Source of the DNA: Magnetospirillum gryphiswaldense MSR-1 v2
GTDB lineage: Bacteria; Pseudomonadota; Alphaproteobacteria; Rhodospirillales; Magnetospirillaceae
Assembly: GCF_000513295.1 (NCBI RefSeq)
Contig: NC_023065.1
Coordinates: forward strand, 186,001 to 250,000
DNA length: 64,000 bases
Direction of reading: 5' to 3'
In this document: positions 54,112 through 62,999 of the stretch, piece after piece
Layout: each line of letters starts with the position of its first letter
How positions within the stretch are numbered: the stretch's first letter is position 1
The notes under the pieces: model-generated
What the model saw: the letters and a program-made list of their open reading frames with translations, nothing else
The model's database searches: none
Told to the model about the DNA's origin: nothing
Translations under genes and position numbers: made by a program

Positions 54112-54998
54112 TTCGCCCCCCGCAACATGTTGATGATGCCGGAAAAGTCGGTGCCGGCATGGCCGGCGCCGGCGAACAGGGCATAAAGCTGGCTGGCCTG
54201 GCTGCCCAGGGGCACTGAGGCGCCGGCCTTGCTGGCCGCTTCCACCGCCAGCTTCAGATCCTTCAGCATCATGGCGGCGGCGAAGCCGGGCTGATAGTCG
54301 CGGTTGGCCGGGCTGGTCGGCACCGGGCCGGGCACCGGGCAATAGCTGGTCATCGACCAGTTTTGCCCCGACGACTTGGACGAGATGTCGAACAGCTTCT
54401 GCGCGTCCAGGCCCAGCTTTTCCGCCAGGGCAAACGCCTCGCAGGTGCCGATCATGGAAATGCCCAACAGCATGTTGTTGCAGATCTTGGCGGCCTGACC
54501 GTTACCGGCGCCGCCGGCATGGACGATATTCTTGCCCATGGCTTCCAGGATGGGCAGGGCCTTGGCGAAGGAGTCGTCCGAGCCGCCGACCATGAAGGTG
54601 AGCGTGCCGGCCTCGGCCCCGCCGACGCCACCCGAGACCGGGGCATCGACCATCAATTGGCCGTTGGCTAGGGCAGCCGCCGCCACCTCGCGGGCGCTGG
54701 CCACGTCGATGGTCGAACTGTCGATGAACAGGCAGCCCTTGGGCGCGCGGGCCATCACGCCGGCTTCGCCCAGATAGACCGACTTCACATGCTCGCCCGC
54801 GGGCAGCATGGAGACCACCACGTCGGCACCCTCCGCCGTGTCGGCGGCCTTGTCCACCACGGTGGCGCCGGCCTCGGTGGCGGCCTTTTTCGCCGTCTCC
54901 GACAGGTCGAAGGCGCGGACCTTGTGTCCCGCCTTCAGCAGGTTGCGCATCATGGGGCCGCCCATGTTGCCCAGGCCGATGAAGCCAATCATAGCCAT
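54108..54998 (-). CDS. mmsB: 3-hydroxyisobutyrate dehydrogenase
   Basis: 296 residues of the beta-hydroxyacid dehydrogenase family. NAD-binding GFIGLGNMGGPMMRNLLKAG at the N-terminus, substrate motif DAPVSGGVGGAEAGTLTFMV, and the catalytic lysine in NGQAAKICNNMLLG. It oxidises 3-hydroxyisobutyrate to methylmalonate semialdehyde in valine catabolism. The enzyme releasing its substrate (3-hydroxyisobutyryl-CoA hydrolase) is encoded at 58775-59803 in the divergent operon. Lies 36 nt downstream of the acyl-CoA dehydrogenase gene. Confidence 0.93.
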   Translation of the reverse strand: MAMIGFIGLGNMGGPMMRNLLKAGHKVRAFDLSETAKKAATEAGATVVDKAADTAEGADVVVSMLPAGEHVKSVYLGEAGVMARAPKGCLFIDSSTIDVASAREVAAAALANGQLMVDAPVSGGVGGAEAGTLTFMVGGSDDSFAKALPILEAMGKNIVHAGGAGNGQAAKICNNMLLGISMIGTCEAFALAEKLGLDAQKLFDISSKSSGQNWSMTSYCPVPGPVPTSPANRDYQPGFAAAMMLKDLKLAVEAASKAGASVPLGSQASQLYALFAGAGHAGTDFSGIINMLRGAK

Positions 54999-55034
54999 AT
55001 CCTCGTCTCCTTCCCTGTTCGCGCCGTTTTGTTT

Positions 55035-56174
55035 TTAGACCTGGGTCAAAGCCCGGCCGATGATGACGCGCATGATTTCGTTGGACCCTTCCAGGATGCG
55101 GTGCACGCGCAGATCACGCAGATACCGCTCGATCGGGTATTCCTTGATGTAGCCGTAGCCGCCGAACAATTGCAGCGCCCGGTCGACGACGGAAAAACCG
55201 GTATCGGTGGCCAGACGCTTGGCCATGGCGCACAAGGTGGTGGCGTTGGCCTCCTTGGCATCCAGGGCGGCAGCGGCCCGGTGCAGCAACAGGCGCGCCG
55301 CCTCCAACTCGGTGGCCATGTCGGCCAATTGGAACTGGGTGTTCTGGAAGGCGCTGACGGCTTGGCCGAATTGCTGGCGCTGGTTGGTGTAGTCCACCGC
55401 CAGCCGGATGCATTCGCGCGCGCCGCCCAAGGAACAGGCGCCGATATTCAGCCGCCCGCCGTCCAGCCCCTTCATGGCGATCTTGAAGCCTTCGCCCTCG
55501 GCGCCGATGCGGTTGGCCACCGGCACCCGGCAATCCTCGAAGATGACGGCACAGGTGGGCTGGCTTTTCCAGCCCAGCTTCTTTTCCGGCTTACCGAAGG
55601 ACAGGCCGGGTGTGCCCTTTTCCACCACCAGACAGGAAATGCCCTTGGGGCCGGGGCCGCCGGTGCGGACCATCACCACATAGACGTCGGACGAGGCGCC
55701 GCCGGAAATGAAGGCCTTGGACCCGTTCAGCACATAATATTCGCCGTCGCGTTCGGCCTTGGTGCGCAAGCTTGCGGCATCCGACCCGGCACCGGGCTCG
55801 GTCAGGCAATAGCTGGCGAACTTGCTCATGCGGGTGAGGTCGGGCAGCCAGCGGGCGCGCTGGTCGTCGCTGCCGAAGCTGTCGATCATCCACGCCGCCA
55901 TGTTGTGGATGGAGATATAGGCGGCGGTGGACGGGCAGGCGGCGGCCAGTTCCTCGAAGATCAGCGCCGCATCCAGCCGCGTCAGCGCCGATCCGCCCAC
56001 GTCTTCCTTGACGTAGATGCCGGCGAAACCCAGTTCAGCCGCCTTGCGCAACGCATCAACGGGGAAGATTTCCTCTTCGTCCCAATGGGCGGCATGGGGC
56101 GCCATCTCGCCGGCGGCGAAATCGCGGGCGGCATTCTGGAAGGCTTCCTGATCTTCGGTCAGGCTGAACTGCAT
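55035..56174 (-). CDS. Acyl-CoA dehydrogenase, probable isobutyryl-CoA dehydrogenase (ACAD8-like)
   Basis: 379 residues, full-length. [20 protein letters not shown] and [19 protein letters not shown] are the flavin/substrate segments; the catalytic Glu is in [19 protein letters not shown]. The pattern SNEIMR and [17 protein letters not shown] resemble isobutyryl-CoA dehydrogenase. The next gene is mmsB, and HIBYL-CoA hydrolase and enoyl-CoA hydratase are in the divergent operon, so all the middle steps of valine breakdown are covered. Exact specificity needs assay. Confidence 0.88.
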   Translation of the reverse strand: MQFSLTEDQEAFQNAARDFAAGEMAPHAAHWDEEEIFPVDALRKAAELGFAGIYVKEDVGGSALTRLDAALIFEELAAACPSTAAYISIHNMAAWMIDSFGSDDQRARWLPDLTRMSKFASYCLTEPGAGSDAASLRTKAERDGEYYVLNGSKAFISGGASSDVYVVMVRTGGPGPKGISCLVVEKGTPGLSFGKPEKKLGWKSQPTCAVIFEDCRVPVANRIGAEGEGFKIAMKGLDGGRLNIGACSLGGARECIRLAVDYTNQRQQFGQAVSAFQNTQFQLADMATELEAARLLLHRAAAALDAKEANATTLCAMAKRLATDTGFSVVDRALQLFGGYGYIKEYPIERYLRDLRVHRILEGSNEIMRVIIGRALTQV

Positions 56175-56192
56175 CTCGGTTTCATCCCTGCG

Positions 56193-56208
56193 TGTTCAAA
56201 AACGAACA
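56193..56208 (-). promoter_or_regulatory. Dyad TGTTC-N6-GAACA near the acyl-CoA dehydrogenase start
   Basis: A perfect 5-bp inverted repeat, TGTTC AAAAAC GAACA, lies about 20 nt upstream of the dehydrogenase ATG on the minus strand. It is a candidate operator for the mmsB/liv cluster. The regulator is unknown. Confidence 0.4.
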
Positions 56209-56343
56209 TACGTTTTTTTAATGGCGACGCAAGAGGGATGATTGACCCACCTCCCGTACGTTGCCTCTCGTCCTCGGAAACTCTGTCGGTTTCCTGTTGG
56301 ACGATGGCTCAGGGGTAACACAACGCAAATCGGCAGTCCAGTG

Positions 56344-56361
56344 TCTGTATACGCAAGTGTA
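56344..56361 (+). promoter_or_regulatory. Candidate operator for the GntR/FCD regulator (site 1)
   Basis: TCTGTATACGCAAGTGTA contains the dyad ATACGC-AA-GTGTAT (one mismatch) and shares 13 of 18 bases with a second site at 57113-57130 in front of the ligase gene. It lies upstream of a possible promoter of the regulator gene. Confidence 0.5.
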
Positions 56362-56388
56362 TTTTTTTGTGTGCGAAAAATGCGCAAC

Positions 56389-56417
56389 TTGGGTACCTTG
56401 GGCGAAAGGTATATAAA
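56389..56417 (+). promoter_or_regulatory. Candidate sigma-70 promoter of the GntR regulator gene
   Basis: TTGGGT (56389-56394), 17-nt spacer, TATAAA (56412-56417). The predicted start near 56424 leaves a short leader before the ATG at 56447. Confidence 0.5.
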
Positions 56418-56446
56418 GTCCCGCAGCGAACGGGAGGCGAGGGGAT

Positions 56447-57112
56447 ATGGCAGCCAAGAAGAATGATAAGTCATCGACACGGGCCGACGAGATCCGTCAG
56501 GTGATCGAGGCCGAGATTTTCTCGGGCACGCTGCGGCCCGGCACCCGGCTGGACGAGGAAAGTCTGGCGGCGCGCTTCGGTCTGTCGCGCACCCCGGTAC
56601 GCGAGGCCATCTTGCAACTGGTCTATTCCGGTCTGGTGGTCAAACAGCCGCGTCAAGGGGCCGAGGTGGCCCCCCTTGATCTGCACCGCATGGTGCAGAT
56701 GTTCGAGGTAATGAGCGACATTGAGGGGCTTTGCGCCCGCTACGCCGCGCGGCGGATGTCGGTCGAGGAAAAGGCGGCGTTGGAGGCCATGCATGCCCGT
56801 TCCGGGGTGCTGTGTCAGGCGCGCGAACTGGACGAATATTACGCCGTCAACCATGCCTTCCACGAGGCCATCTACAAGGGCAGCCACAATGTGGTGTTGC
56901 AGGACATGGCCCGCTCGCTGTTCTCGCGTCTCGCCCCCTATCGCCGCTACCAGCTCAATCACCCCAAGCGCATTGACGAATCCTGTGCCGAGCATGGCGA
57001 GGTTCTGGATGCCATCATCGCCGCCGATCCCGACCGTGCCCAGGCGGCCATGCGCAAGCATGTGACCATTCAGGCGGATATTTTCTCGGAATTCGTATCC
57101 ATCATGCGATAG
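56447..57112 (+). CDS. GntR-family transcriptional regulator, FCD subfamily
   Basis: 221 residues. N-terminal winged helix (about 12-75; GTLRPGTRLDEESLAARFGL, SRTPVREAILQLVYSGLV), followed by an all-helical FCD ligand domain (about 85-215) with the usual metal/ligand histidines (NHAFHEAIYKGSHN; ...CAEHGEVLDAI). Such proteins usually repress catabolic genes and release DNA on binding an acid or acyl-CoA. It opens the operon with the MatB-like ligase and the valine-type enzymes and is divergent from the acyl-CoA dehydrogenase cluster, so both may be targets. GAGGGG precedes the ATG. Confidence 0.92.
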   Translation: MAAKKNDKSSTRADEIRQVIEAEIFSGTLRPGTRLDEESLAARFGLSRTPVREAILQLVYSGLVVKQPRQGAEVAPLDLHRMVQMFEVMSDIEGLCARYAARRMSVEEKAALEAMHARSGVLCQARELDEYYAVNHAFHEAIYKGSHNVVLQDMARSLFSRLAPYRRYQLNHPKRIDESCAEHGEVLDAIIAADPDRAQAAMRKHVTIQADIFSEFVSIMR

Positions 57113-57144
57113 TCTGTATCCAAGAATGTAATTTTCTGGATACA
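57113..57144 (+). promoter_or_regulatory. Candidate operator for the GntR/FCD regulator (site 2)
   Basis: Contains the inverted repeat TGTATCCA (57115-57122) N14 TGGATACA (57137-57144). Its left part resembles site 1 (56344-56361). Located in the 127-nt gap before the ligase gene. Confidence 0.55.
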
Positions 57145-57239
57145 AAGCTCTGGTCTGACGAACATCCCTGTGCTAGTCCTTGGACGCTGAATTTCGCGTC
57201 GGCCGTCAGAGCCGACCGTTCCAGGGAGGATGTTCACCC

Positions 57240-58778
57240 ATGCCCGGCAATCTGTTCGCGCTGTTCCAGTCGCGCTTTCCCGCCGACCGTTCGCGCCCCT
57301 TCATCATCGTTCCCGATGCCGTCACCTATTCCTATGCTGACCTCGAGGCCCGCTCGGCCCAGTTCGCCCATGTGCTGGTGGCGTCGGGCGTCACCCCGGG
57401 CGACCGGGTGGCGGTGCAGGTGGAAAAGTCGCCCGAGGCGATTTTCGTCTACATGGCCTGCTTGCGCACCGGCGCCGTGCTGCTGCCCCTCAACACCGCC
57501 TACCAGCCCGAGGAATTGGAATTCTTCCTGTCCGACGCGGCGCCGGCGGCGGTGATCTGCCAGCCGGCACGGGCGGCGCAATTGCAAGCCATCGTCGACA
57601 AGACCGGCATCAAGGCGCGGTTGCTGACCCTGGGGGCCGACAACAGCGGCACCCTGGTCGATGAGGCCGCCGGTCAGTCGACGGATTTCACCACCATCGA
57701 GCGCACCGGCGGCGAGGTGGCCTCGATCCTCTATTCGTCGGGGACCACCGGACGGCCCAAGGGCGCGATGATGAGCCATGACAATCTGGCCGCCAATGCC
57801 CAGACCCTGCACAAATTGTGGGGCTGGCAGCCCGACGACGTATTGCTGCACGCGCTGCCCATCTTCCACACCCATGGCCTGTTCGTCGCCACCAATTGCG
57901 TGTTGTTGAACGGCAGCCCGATGATCTTCTGCGCCAAATTCGACGCCGAGCAGGTGTTGGATTTGTTACCGCAGGCGAGTGTGTTCATGGGCGTGCCCAC
58001 CTTCTATACCCGCCTGCTGACCAGCCCGCGGCTGAACCCGGACACCTGCCGCCATATGCGGCTGTTCATTTCCGGTTCGGCGCCGCTGTTGAGCGAGACC
58101 TTCAACGACTTCGCCGCCCGCACCGGCCATACCATCCTGGAACGTTATGGCATGACCGAGGGCGGCATGTTCACCTCGAACCCGCTGGTGGGGGCGCGCA
58201 AGGCCGGTACCGTCGGCCCGGCCTTGCCTGACATGCAGGTCCGCATCACCGATGAGGCCGGCAATACTCTGCCCCAGGGCGAGGTCGGCGGCATCGAGGT
58301 CAAAGGCCCCAACGTCTTCATCGGCTATTGGAACATGCCGGAAAAGACCAAGGCGGAATTCACCGCTGACGGTTTCTTCAAGACCGGCGATGTGGGCGTT
58401 ATCGACAGCGACGGCTATGTCGCCATCGTCGGACGGGCCAAGGATCTGATCATCTCGGGCGGCTACAACGTCTATCCCAAGGAAGTGGAAGACGCCATCG
58501 ACCGCATGGACGGGGTGGTCGAATCCGCCGTCATTGGCATGCCGCACCCGGATTTCGGCGAGGCGGGTCTGGCCGTCATCGTCGCCGAGAAGGGCCGGGA
58601 CTTGTCGGCGGGTGCCATGCTGGCCGATCTCAAGGGCCGGCTGGCCAATTACAAGGTGCCCAAGCAAATGGTCTTCGTGCCCGAATTGCCGCGCAACGCC
58701 ATGGGCAAGGTGCAAAAGAACGTACTGCGCGAGTCTTACGCCGAGATGTGGAAAGCCAGCCTGGAGAAGGCGTCGTGA
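57240..58778 (+). CDS. matB: MatB-like malonyl/methylmalonyl-CoA synthetase
   Basis: 512 residues from the ATG at 57240 (GGGAGGA upstream); the longer frame has no ribosome site. Close match to MatB (ACSF3 group): NTAYQPEELEFFLSDA, P-loop ILYSSGTTGRPKGAMMSHDN, HALPIFHTHGLFVATN, MRLFISGSAPLL, ERYGMTEGGMFTSNP, KTGDVGVIDSDGYVAIVGRA and the catalytic lysine region PRNAMGKVQKNVLRE. MatB ligates malonate or methylmalonate to CoA with ATP. Here it may recycle methylmalonate leaking from valine degradation. It overlaps the next gene as GTGA. Confidence 0.85.
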   Translation: MPGNLFALFQSRFPADRSRPFIIVPDAVTYSYADLEARSAQFAHVLVASGVTPGDRVAVQVEKSPEAIFVYMACLRTGAVLLPLNTAYQPEELEFFLSDAAPAAVICQPARAAQLQAIVDKTGIKARLLTLGADNSGTLVDEAAGQSTDFTTIERTGGEVASILYSSGTTGRPKGAMMSHDNLAANAQTLHKLWGWQPDDVLLHALPIFHTHGLFVATNCVLLNGSPMIFCAKFDAEQVLDLLPQASVFMGVPTFYTRLLTSPRLNPDTCRHMRLFISGSAPLLSETFNDFAARTGHTILERYGMTEGGMFTSNPLVGARKAGTVGPALPDMQVRITDEAGNTLPQGEVGGIEVKGPNVFIGYWNMPEKTKAEFTADGFFKTGDVGVIDSDGYVAIVGRAKDLIISGGYNVYPKEVEDAIDRMDGVVESAVIGMPHPDFGEAGLAVIVAEKGRDLSAGAMLADLKGRLANYKVPKQMVFVPELPRNAMGKVQKNVLRESYAEMWKASLEKAS

Positions 58779-59803
58779 GCGCGGCGGAAATCATCTTCGA
58801 GCGGGTGGGCAATCTGGGGCGTATCATCCTCAACCGGCCCAAGGCGTTGAATGCCCTGACCCTGGATCAGGTCCATGCCATGCATCCGCAACTGGATGTA
58901 TGGGCCAATGATGACAGCGTCGGTGCGGTGATCATCGAAGGGGCGGGGGAAAAGGCGTTTTGCGCCGGCGGCGACATTCGGGCGTTGTATGAGGCCTGCA
59001 AGGCCGGGCAGATGGAGTACGTCGCGTCCTTCTATCGCGACGAATACCGCCTTAACCGCAAGATCAAGACCTATGGCAAGCCCTATATCGCCCTGATGGA
59101 TGGTATCGTCATGGGCGGCGGCGTCGGTGTTTCGGTGCATGGGCGCTATCGCGTCGCCACCGAACGCACGCTGTTCGCCATGCCGGAAACCGGCATCGGC
59201 TTTTTTCCCGATGTGGGCGGCGCCTATTTCCTGCCGCGCTGCCCCGGCAAGATCGGTCTGTATCTGGGCCTGACCGGCGCACGATTGAAGGCCGCCGATT
59301 GCCTGCATGCCGGCATCGCCACCCATTACGTCGACTCGGCCCGGCTGGGAGAATTGCGCGCGGCCTTGGCCCAGGCGGACGACGTCAAGGCGGTGCTGGA
59401 CGAGTTCCATCGCGATCCGGGACCGGCCCCCCTGGCGGCGCATGGTGCGGTCATCGACCGTTGCTTCGCGGCCTCCAGCTTCAATGGTGTGCTGGCAGCC
59501 CTGGCGGCGGAAGGAGAGGGGTTCGCAGCCGACACCCTGGCCGCCATCCTGGCCAAGTCGCCCACCGCTGGCAAGGTTGCGTTCATGCAGATCAATCGGG
59601 GCGGCGCCTTGGATTTCGATGCCTGCATGGGCATGGAATTCCGCCTGTCGCAGGTTTATGCCCCGGCGGCGGATTTCATCGAAGGCATCCGCGCGGTGAT
59701 CATCGACAAGGATGGTAAGCCGGTCTGGACTGAAGCCGCCAGCGACGAGGCGGTGACCCGGGCTTTCGCCACCATACCGGCCTGCGGCGATCTGACGTTT
59801 TAA
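58775..59803 (+). CDS. 3-hydroxyisobutyryl-CoA hydrolase (HIBCH-like)
   Basis: 342 residues from GTG at 58775, which overlaps the matB stop (GTGA); an ATG 9 codons upstream lies inside matB. Crotonase fold of the ECH_2 type: oxyanion-hole segment AFCAGGDIRALYEA, catalytic region MGGGVGVSVHGRYRVATE, ETGIGFFPDVGGAYFLPR with the conserved Glu and Asp of hydrolases, and the longer C-terminal domain (MGMEFRLSQVYAPAADFIEG) that separates HIBCH from plain enoyl-CoA hydratases. It releases free 3-hydroxyisobutyrate, the MmsB substrate. Confidence 0.92.
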   Translation: MSAAEIIFERVGNLGRIILNRPKALNALTLDQVHAMHPQLDVWANDDSVGAVIIEGAGEKAFCAGGDIRALYEACKAGQMEYVASFYRDEYRLNRKIKTYGKPYIALMDGIVMGGGVGVSVHGRYRVATERTLFAMPETGIGFFPDVGGAYFLPRCPGKIGLYLGLTGARLKAADCLHAGIATHYVDSARLGELRAALAQADDVKAVLDEFHRDPGPAPLAAHGAVIDRCFAASSFNGVLAALAAEGEGFAADTLAAILAKSPTAGKVAFMQINRGGALDFDACMGMEFRLSQVYAPAADFIEGIRAVIIDKDGKPVWTEAASDEAVTRAFATIPACGDLTF

Positions 59804-59829
59804 AAACAAAATCCCAGGGAGGGACTTTC

Positions 59830-60591
59830 ATGGACATCCGTAACGTGGCCGCCATCGTCACCGGCGGCGGCTCGGGCCTGGGCGCCGAAACCGCCCGCGC
59901 CTTGGCCAAGCAGGGCGCCAAGGTCGCCGTGCTCGATCTGAATGAGGCCAATGTCCAGGCTGTCGCCGCCGAAATCGGCGGCATCGGCCTGGTCTGCGAC
60001 GTCACCAGCGCCGAATCGGTGGAAGCAGCCCTGGCCGCCGCCCGCGAAGCTCACGGCATCGCCCGCATCGCCGTCAATTGCGCCGGGGTGGCGACGCCGG
60101 GCAAGGTGGTCGGACGCAAGGGGCCGCTGGCGCTTGACGCTTTCGCCAAGGTGATCCAGATCAACCTGATCGGCACCTTCAACGTCATGCGGCTGGCCGC
60201 CGCCGACATGCTGGGACTGGAGCCCTTGGACACCGGCGAACGCGGCGTGGTGGTCAACACCGCCTCCATCGCCGCCTTCGACGGTCAGATCGGGCAGGTC
60301 GCCTATGCCGCGTCCAAGGGCGGCGTCGCCAGCCTGTCGTTGCCGGCAGCGCGTGAATTCGCCCCCGCCGGTATCCGTGTCATGGCTATCGCTCCGGGTT
60401 ATTTCGGCACCCCCATGGTGAACGGAATGCCGCAAGAAGTGTTGGATTCGCTGGTGGCGTCCACCTTGTTCCCCCATCGTCTGGGCCTGCCGGAAGAATA
60501 CGCCCGCATGGTTTTGTCCATCATCGATAACCCCATGCTCAACGGCAGCACCATCCGCCTGGATGGCGCCGTGCGCATGCCGGCGCAGTAA
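59830..60591 (+). CDS. Short-chain dehydrogenase, 3-hydroxyacyl-CoA dehydrogenase type 2-like
   Basis: 253 residues of the classical SDR family. Cofactor motif TGGGSGLG near residues 11-18, NCAG near 83, catalytic Ser in VVVNTASIAAFDG, and YAASKGG with the Tyr and Lys. The long insertion at KGPLALDAFAKVIQINLIGT and overall similarity suggest the HSD17B10/2-methyl-3-hydroxyacyl-CoA dehydrogenase group, which oxidises 3-hydroxyacyl-CoA in isoleucine and fatty-acid breakdown. GGAGGGA precedes the ATG. A remarkable inverted repeat follows the gene. Confidence 0.87.
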   Translation: MDIRNVAAIVTGGGSGLGAETARALAKQGAKVAVLDLNEANVQAVAAEIGGIGLVCDVTSAESVEAALAAAREAHGIARIAVNCAGVATPGKVVGRKGPLALDAFAKVIQINLIGTFNVMRLAAADMLGLEPLDTGERGVVVNTASIAAFDGQIGQVAYAASKGGVASLSLPAAREFAPAGIRVMAIAPGYFGTPMVNGMPQEVLDSLVASTLFPHRLGLPEEYARMVLSIIDNPMLNGSTIRLDGAVRMPAQ

Positions 60592-60600
60592 TTCATCAAG

Positions 60601-60679
60601 TGACACGGATGGACACGGATAAACACGGATGAATTAATCTTCTTCGTCTATCCGTGTTTATCCGTGTCCATCCGTGTCA
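60601..60679. repeat. 30-bp perfect inverted repeat built of ACACGGAT units
   Basis: Arm 1 (60601-60630) and arm 2 (60650-60679) are perfect reverse complements separated by 19 nt. Each arm is three ~10-bp units sharing ACACGGAT (endings GG, AA). It lies between the SDR stop and the ribosome site of the enoyl-CoA hydratase, so an mRNA hairpin of 30 bp would form within the operon. Confidence 0.9.
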
Positions 60680-60703
60680 TGAAAAGAAACAGGGAGATTT
60701 TTC

Positions 60704-61483
60704 ATGACCGCTTACGAAAACATCCTGGTGGAAACCCATGGAAAAGTCGGCCTGGTCCGGCTGAACCGCCCGCAGGCGCTGAACGCCCTGTCCACCCCGC
60801 TGTTCATTGATCTGGCCCAGGCCCTGGATGCGTTCCAGGCTGACGACGGCATCGGCTGCATCGTCCTGACCGGCTCGCCCAAGGCCTTCGCCGCCGGCGC
60901 CGACATCAAGGAAATGAAGGATCTGTCCTTCATGGACGTCTATTTCCAGGATTTCTGCAACACCGGCTGGACCCACGTGACCACTATCAGGAAGCCGGTG
61001 ATCGCGGCGGTGGCCGGCTATGCCCTGGGTGGCGGTTGCGAACTGGCGATGATGTGCGATTTCATCATCGCCGCCGACAACGCCAAATTCGGTCAGCCGG
61101 AAATCAATCTGGGCACCATGCCCGGTGCCGGCGGCTCGCAGCGCCTGACCCGCGCCGTCGGCAAGGCCAAGGCCATGGAGATGTGCCTGACCGGTCGGCA
61201 GATGGATGCCGCCGAGGCCGAGCGCGCCGGTCTGGTCAGCCGTATCGTGCCCCTGGCCGATCTGGAGGCGGAAGCCCTGAAGGCGGCGGAAAAGATCGCG
61301 TCGTTGTCGCTGCCGGTGACCATGATGGTCAAAGAGGCGGTCAACGCCGCCTTTGAAACCACTCTGGCCGAAGGCGTGCGCTTCGAGCGCCGTTTGTTCC
61401 ATTCCACCTTCGCCATCCTTGACCGCAAGGAAGGCATGGCCGCTTTCGCCGAAAAGCGACCGGCCAATTTCATCAATCGCTGA
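60704..61483 (+). CDS. Enoyl-CoA hydratase
   Basis: 259 residues, single-domain crotonase. Oxyanion-hole [18 protein letters not shown], second glycine segment [20 protein letters not shown] and catalytic region [20 protein letters not shown], with both glutamates of true hydratases (the GQPE and GAGG contexts) present. It hydrates 2-enoyl-CoA such as crotonyl- or methacrylyl-CoA, the step between the dehydrogenases and the HIBYL-CoA hydrolase or SDR. AGGGAG precedes the ATG. Last gene of the operon; convergent with the protease gene, 6 nt away. Confidence 0.93.
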   Translation: MTAYENILVETHGKVGLVRLNRPQALNALSTPLFIDLAQALDAFQADDGIGCIVLTGSPKAFAAGADIKEMKDLSFMDVYFQDFCNTGWTHVTTIRKPVIAAVAGYALGGGCELAMMCDFIIAADNAKFGQPEINLGTMPGAGGSQRLTRAVGKAKAMEMCLTGRQMDAAEAERAGLVSRIVPLADLEAEALKAAEKIASLSLPVTMMVKEAVNAAFETTLAEGVRFERRLFHSTFAILDRKEGMAAFAEKRPANFINR

Positions 61484-61489
61484 CGAGGG

Positions 61490-62443
61490 TCATTTCCCGG
61501 TGCACCCACCCGAGGCGATGGTGGGGCTGACGCCGTTGGCACGCAGATAATTGGTCAGATCATTGGCGGCCAGCGCGAAACCGGCGCTGGTCCCTTGCTT
61601 TATGGCCACATTGATGAAGGTGTTGATCCCCAGCACCCGCCCGCACATGTCCACCAGCGGGCCGCCGCTATTGCCGCCCGAGATGGGGGCGGAATGGGCG
61701 ATCACCGGCAGGCCGCGGTCGCGGTTCTGCACCGCCATGATGGCGCCCTGGCTCATGGCCAGTTCGGGCATGGCCTTCATGTCGCCCTTGATCAGGGCGC
61801 GGAAATTCATGTCGGTGTCCAGCAGCAGGCCGGGGAAGCCGGCGGCGACCACGTTGGACAATTCGCCCGCATCCAGCACCAGCGGCAAGGTGGTGCCGGC
61901 CTTGACTCCATTCACCCGCAAGATGGCATAGTCGCGTTCGTTCTGGCCCTGGCTGTTGGTGCGGGCGATGATCTGTGCCGGCATGGGGGCGGCAAGGCCG
62001 CGCCCGATCACCATCACCTGGCCCGATTTGGCGCTGCTGATCACATGGTTGTTGGTGACGACGATGTCGGGGGTGATGAAAAAGCCCGACCCAGTGTCGT
62101 TGTCGGCGATCACCAGCACTACCGCCTTGTGCAGACGGTCGACAAGATCCTTGCGCGAGAGGGGCTGGACGTCGCCCTTCACTTCGGCGGCGGGCGTGTC
62201 GATTTTAGCGATCGTGTCGGCTTTACCGTCCCCGAGGGCGGTGGGGCCAGCCTTCAACAAGGCGGCGGCGGCCGGGTCGGCGCAGACATCGCCAGCCAAG
62301 GCGGCTTTCAAGGCTTCCGCCCGTTGCCGCAGCGACTGGACCTGCGCCTCTTTCTCCGCCACCGGATCAGGGGTCTGGGCAAAGGCATTCCCTGCCGAGG
62401 CCAGCAAGGCGGCGGTCATCAGCAAACGTGGCCAAAACCCCAT
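61490..62443 (-). CDS. Secreted trypsin-like serine protease (S1 family, HtrA-like without PDZ)
   Basis: 317 residues. Signal peptide (MGFWPRLLMTAALLASAGNA, cleaved after AFA), a short coiled coil (EKEAQVQSLRQRAEALKAAL), then a trypsin fold with the full triad His133 (TNNHVISS), Asp171 (RDYAILRV) and Ser259 (GGNSGGPLVD). No PDZ domain follows, so substrate selection must differ from DegP. Two conserved-looking Cys (54 and 267) plus one near the end may form a disulfide. Predicted periplasmic quality-control or processing protease. Next to two coiled-coil envelope proteins on the same strand. Confidence 0.9.
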   Translation of the reverse strand: MGFWPRLLMTAALLASAGNAFAQTPDPVAEKEAQVQSLRQRAEALKAALAGDVCADPAAAALLKAGPTALGDGKADTIAKIDTPAAEVKGDVQPLSRKDLVDRLHKAVVLVIADNDTGSGFFITPDIVVTNNHVISSAKSGQVMVIGRGLAAPMPAQIIARTNSQGQNERDYAILRVNGVKAGTTLPLVLDAGELSNVVAAGFPGLLLDTDMNFRALIKGDMKAMPELAMSQGAIMAVQNRDRGLPVIAHSAPISGGNSGGPLVDMCGRVLGINTFINVAIKQGTSAGFALAANDLTNYLRANGVSPTIASGGCTGK

Positions 62444-62478
62444 GCTCTTTGCTCCATCTTCTTCGAATGGTTTACGGT

Positions 62479-62985
62479 CTAACGGCGGATCAGCAAATCC
62501 ACTTCACGGTTCAGCGCCTCGCGTTCGCGGCGCAAGGCTTCCAGCCGCTTTTGCTTTTCCGCCTCATTGGTGACGCTGTCTTGCTCGACCATGTTGGTCT
62601 TGGCCTGCAAGCCGTCGATCTGCTGGTTGAGGGCGGCGACCTCGGCCTTTTTCTTGGCATTGGCCTTTTCCGCCGCCGCCAGACGGCTGCGCATGGTGGT
62701 GAGTTCGCGCTGGAAGCTGGCATAGCGGGCTTCGGCAGCGTCGCGCTCGGCCTTGACGTCGGCGCTTTGGGCGTTGGCGCGTTCGAGCGAGCGGGTTTGC
62801 TGCAAATTGACGTCTTGCTCGTTTTCCAGCGTCTTCTGCCGCTCGTTCACCCGCTTGTCATAGGTGCCGTCGGACAGGTTCTTCATGCCCGAGAAGAAGC
62901 CGCCCTTGGCCGGGTCGTCATTGGTGGCGCAGGCGGCCAAGGTGGTGGTCAGGCCGAGAACGGCCAACAGGCGCAGGATGGTCAT
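62479..62985 (-). CDS. Coiled-coil lipoprotein, unknown function
   Basis: 168 residues. N-terminal lipobox LAAC at about 16-19 (MTILRLLAVLGLTTTLAACA), so anchored by Cys19. Residues ~45-168 are almost continuous helix rich in Glu, Lys, Arg and Ala, forming a coiled coil (RDAAEARYASFQRELTTMRS and following). I do not recognise a family. AAAGGAA precedes the ATG. It lies 14 nt downstream of another coiled-coil lipoprotein and 35 nt before the protease, probably one operon. Confidence 0.75.
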   Translation of the reverse strand: MTILRLLAVLGLTTTLAACATNDDPAKGGFFSGMKNLSDGTYDKRVNERQKTLENEQDVNLQQTRSLERANAQSADVKAERDAAEARYASFQRELTTMRSRLAAAEKANAKKKAEVAALNQQIDGLQAKTNMVEQDSVTNEAEKQKRLEALRREREALNREVDLLIRR

Positions 62986-62999
62986 GGGGCTTTCCTTTC

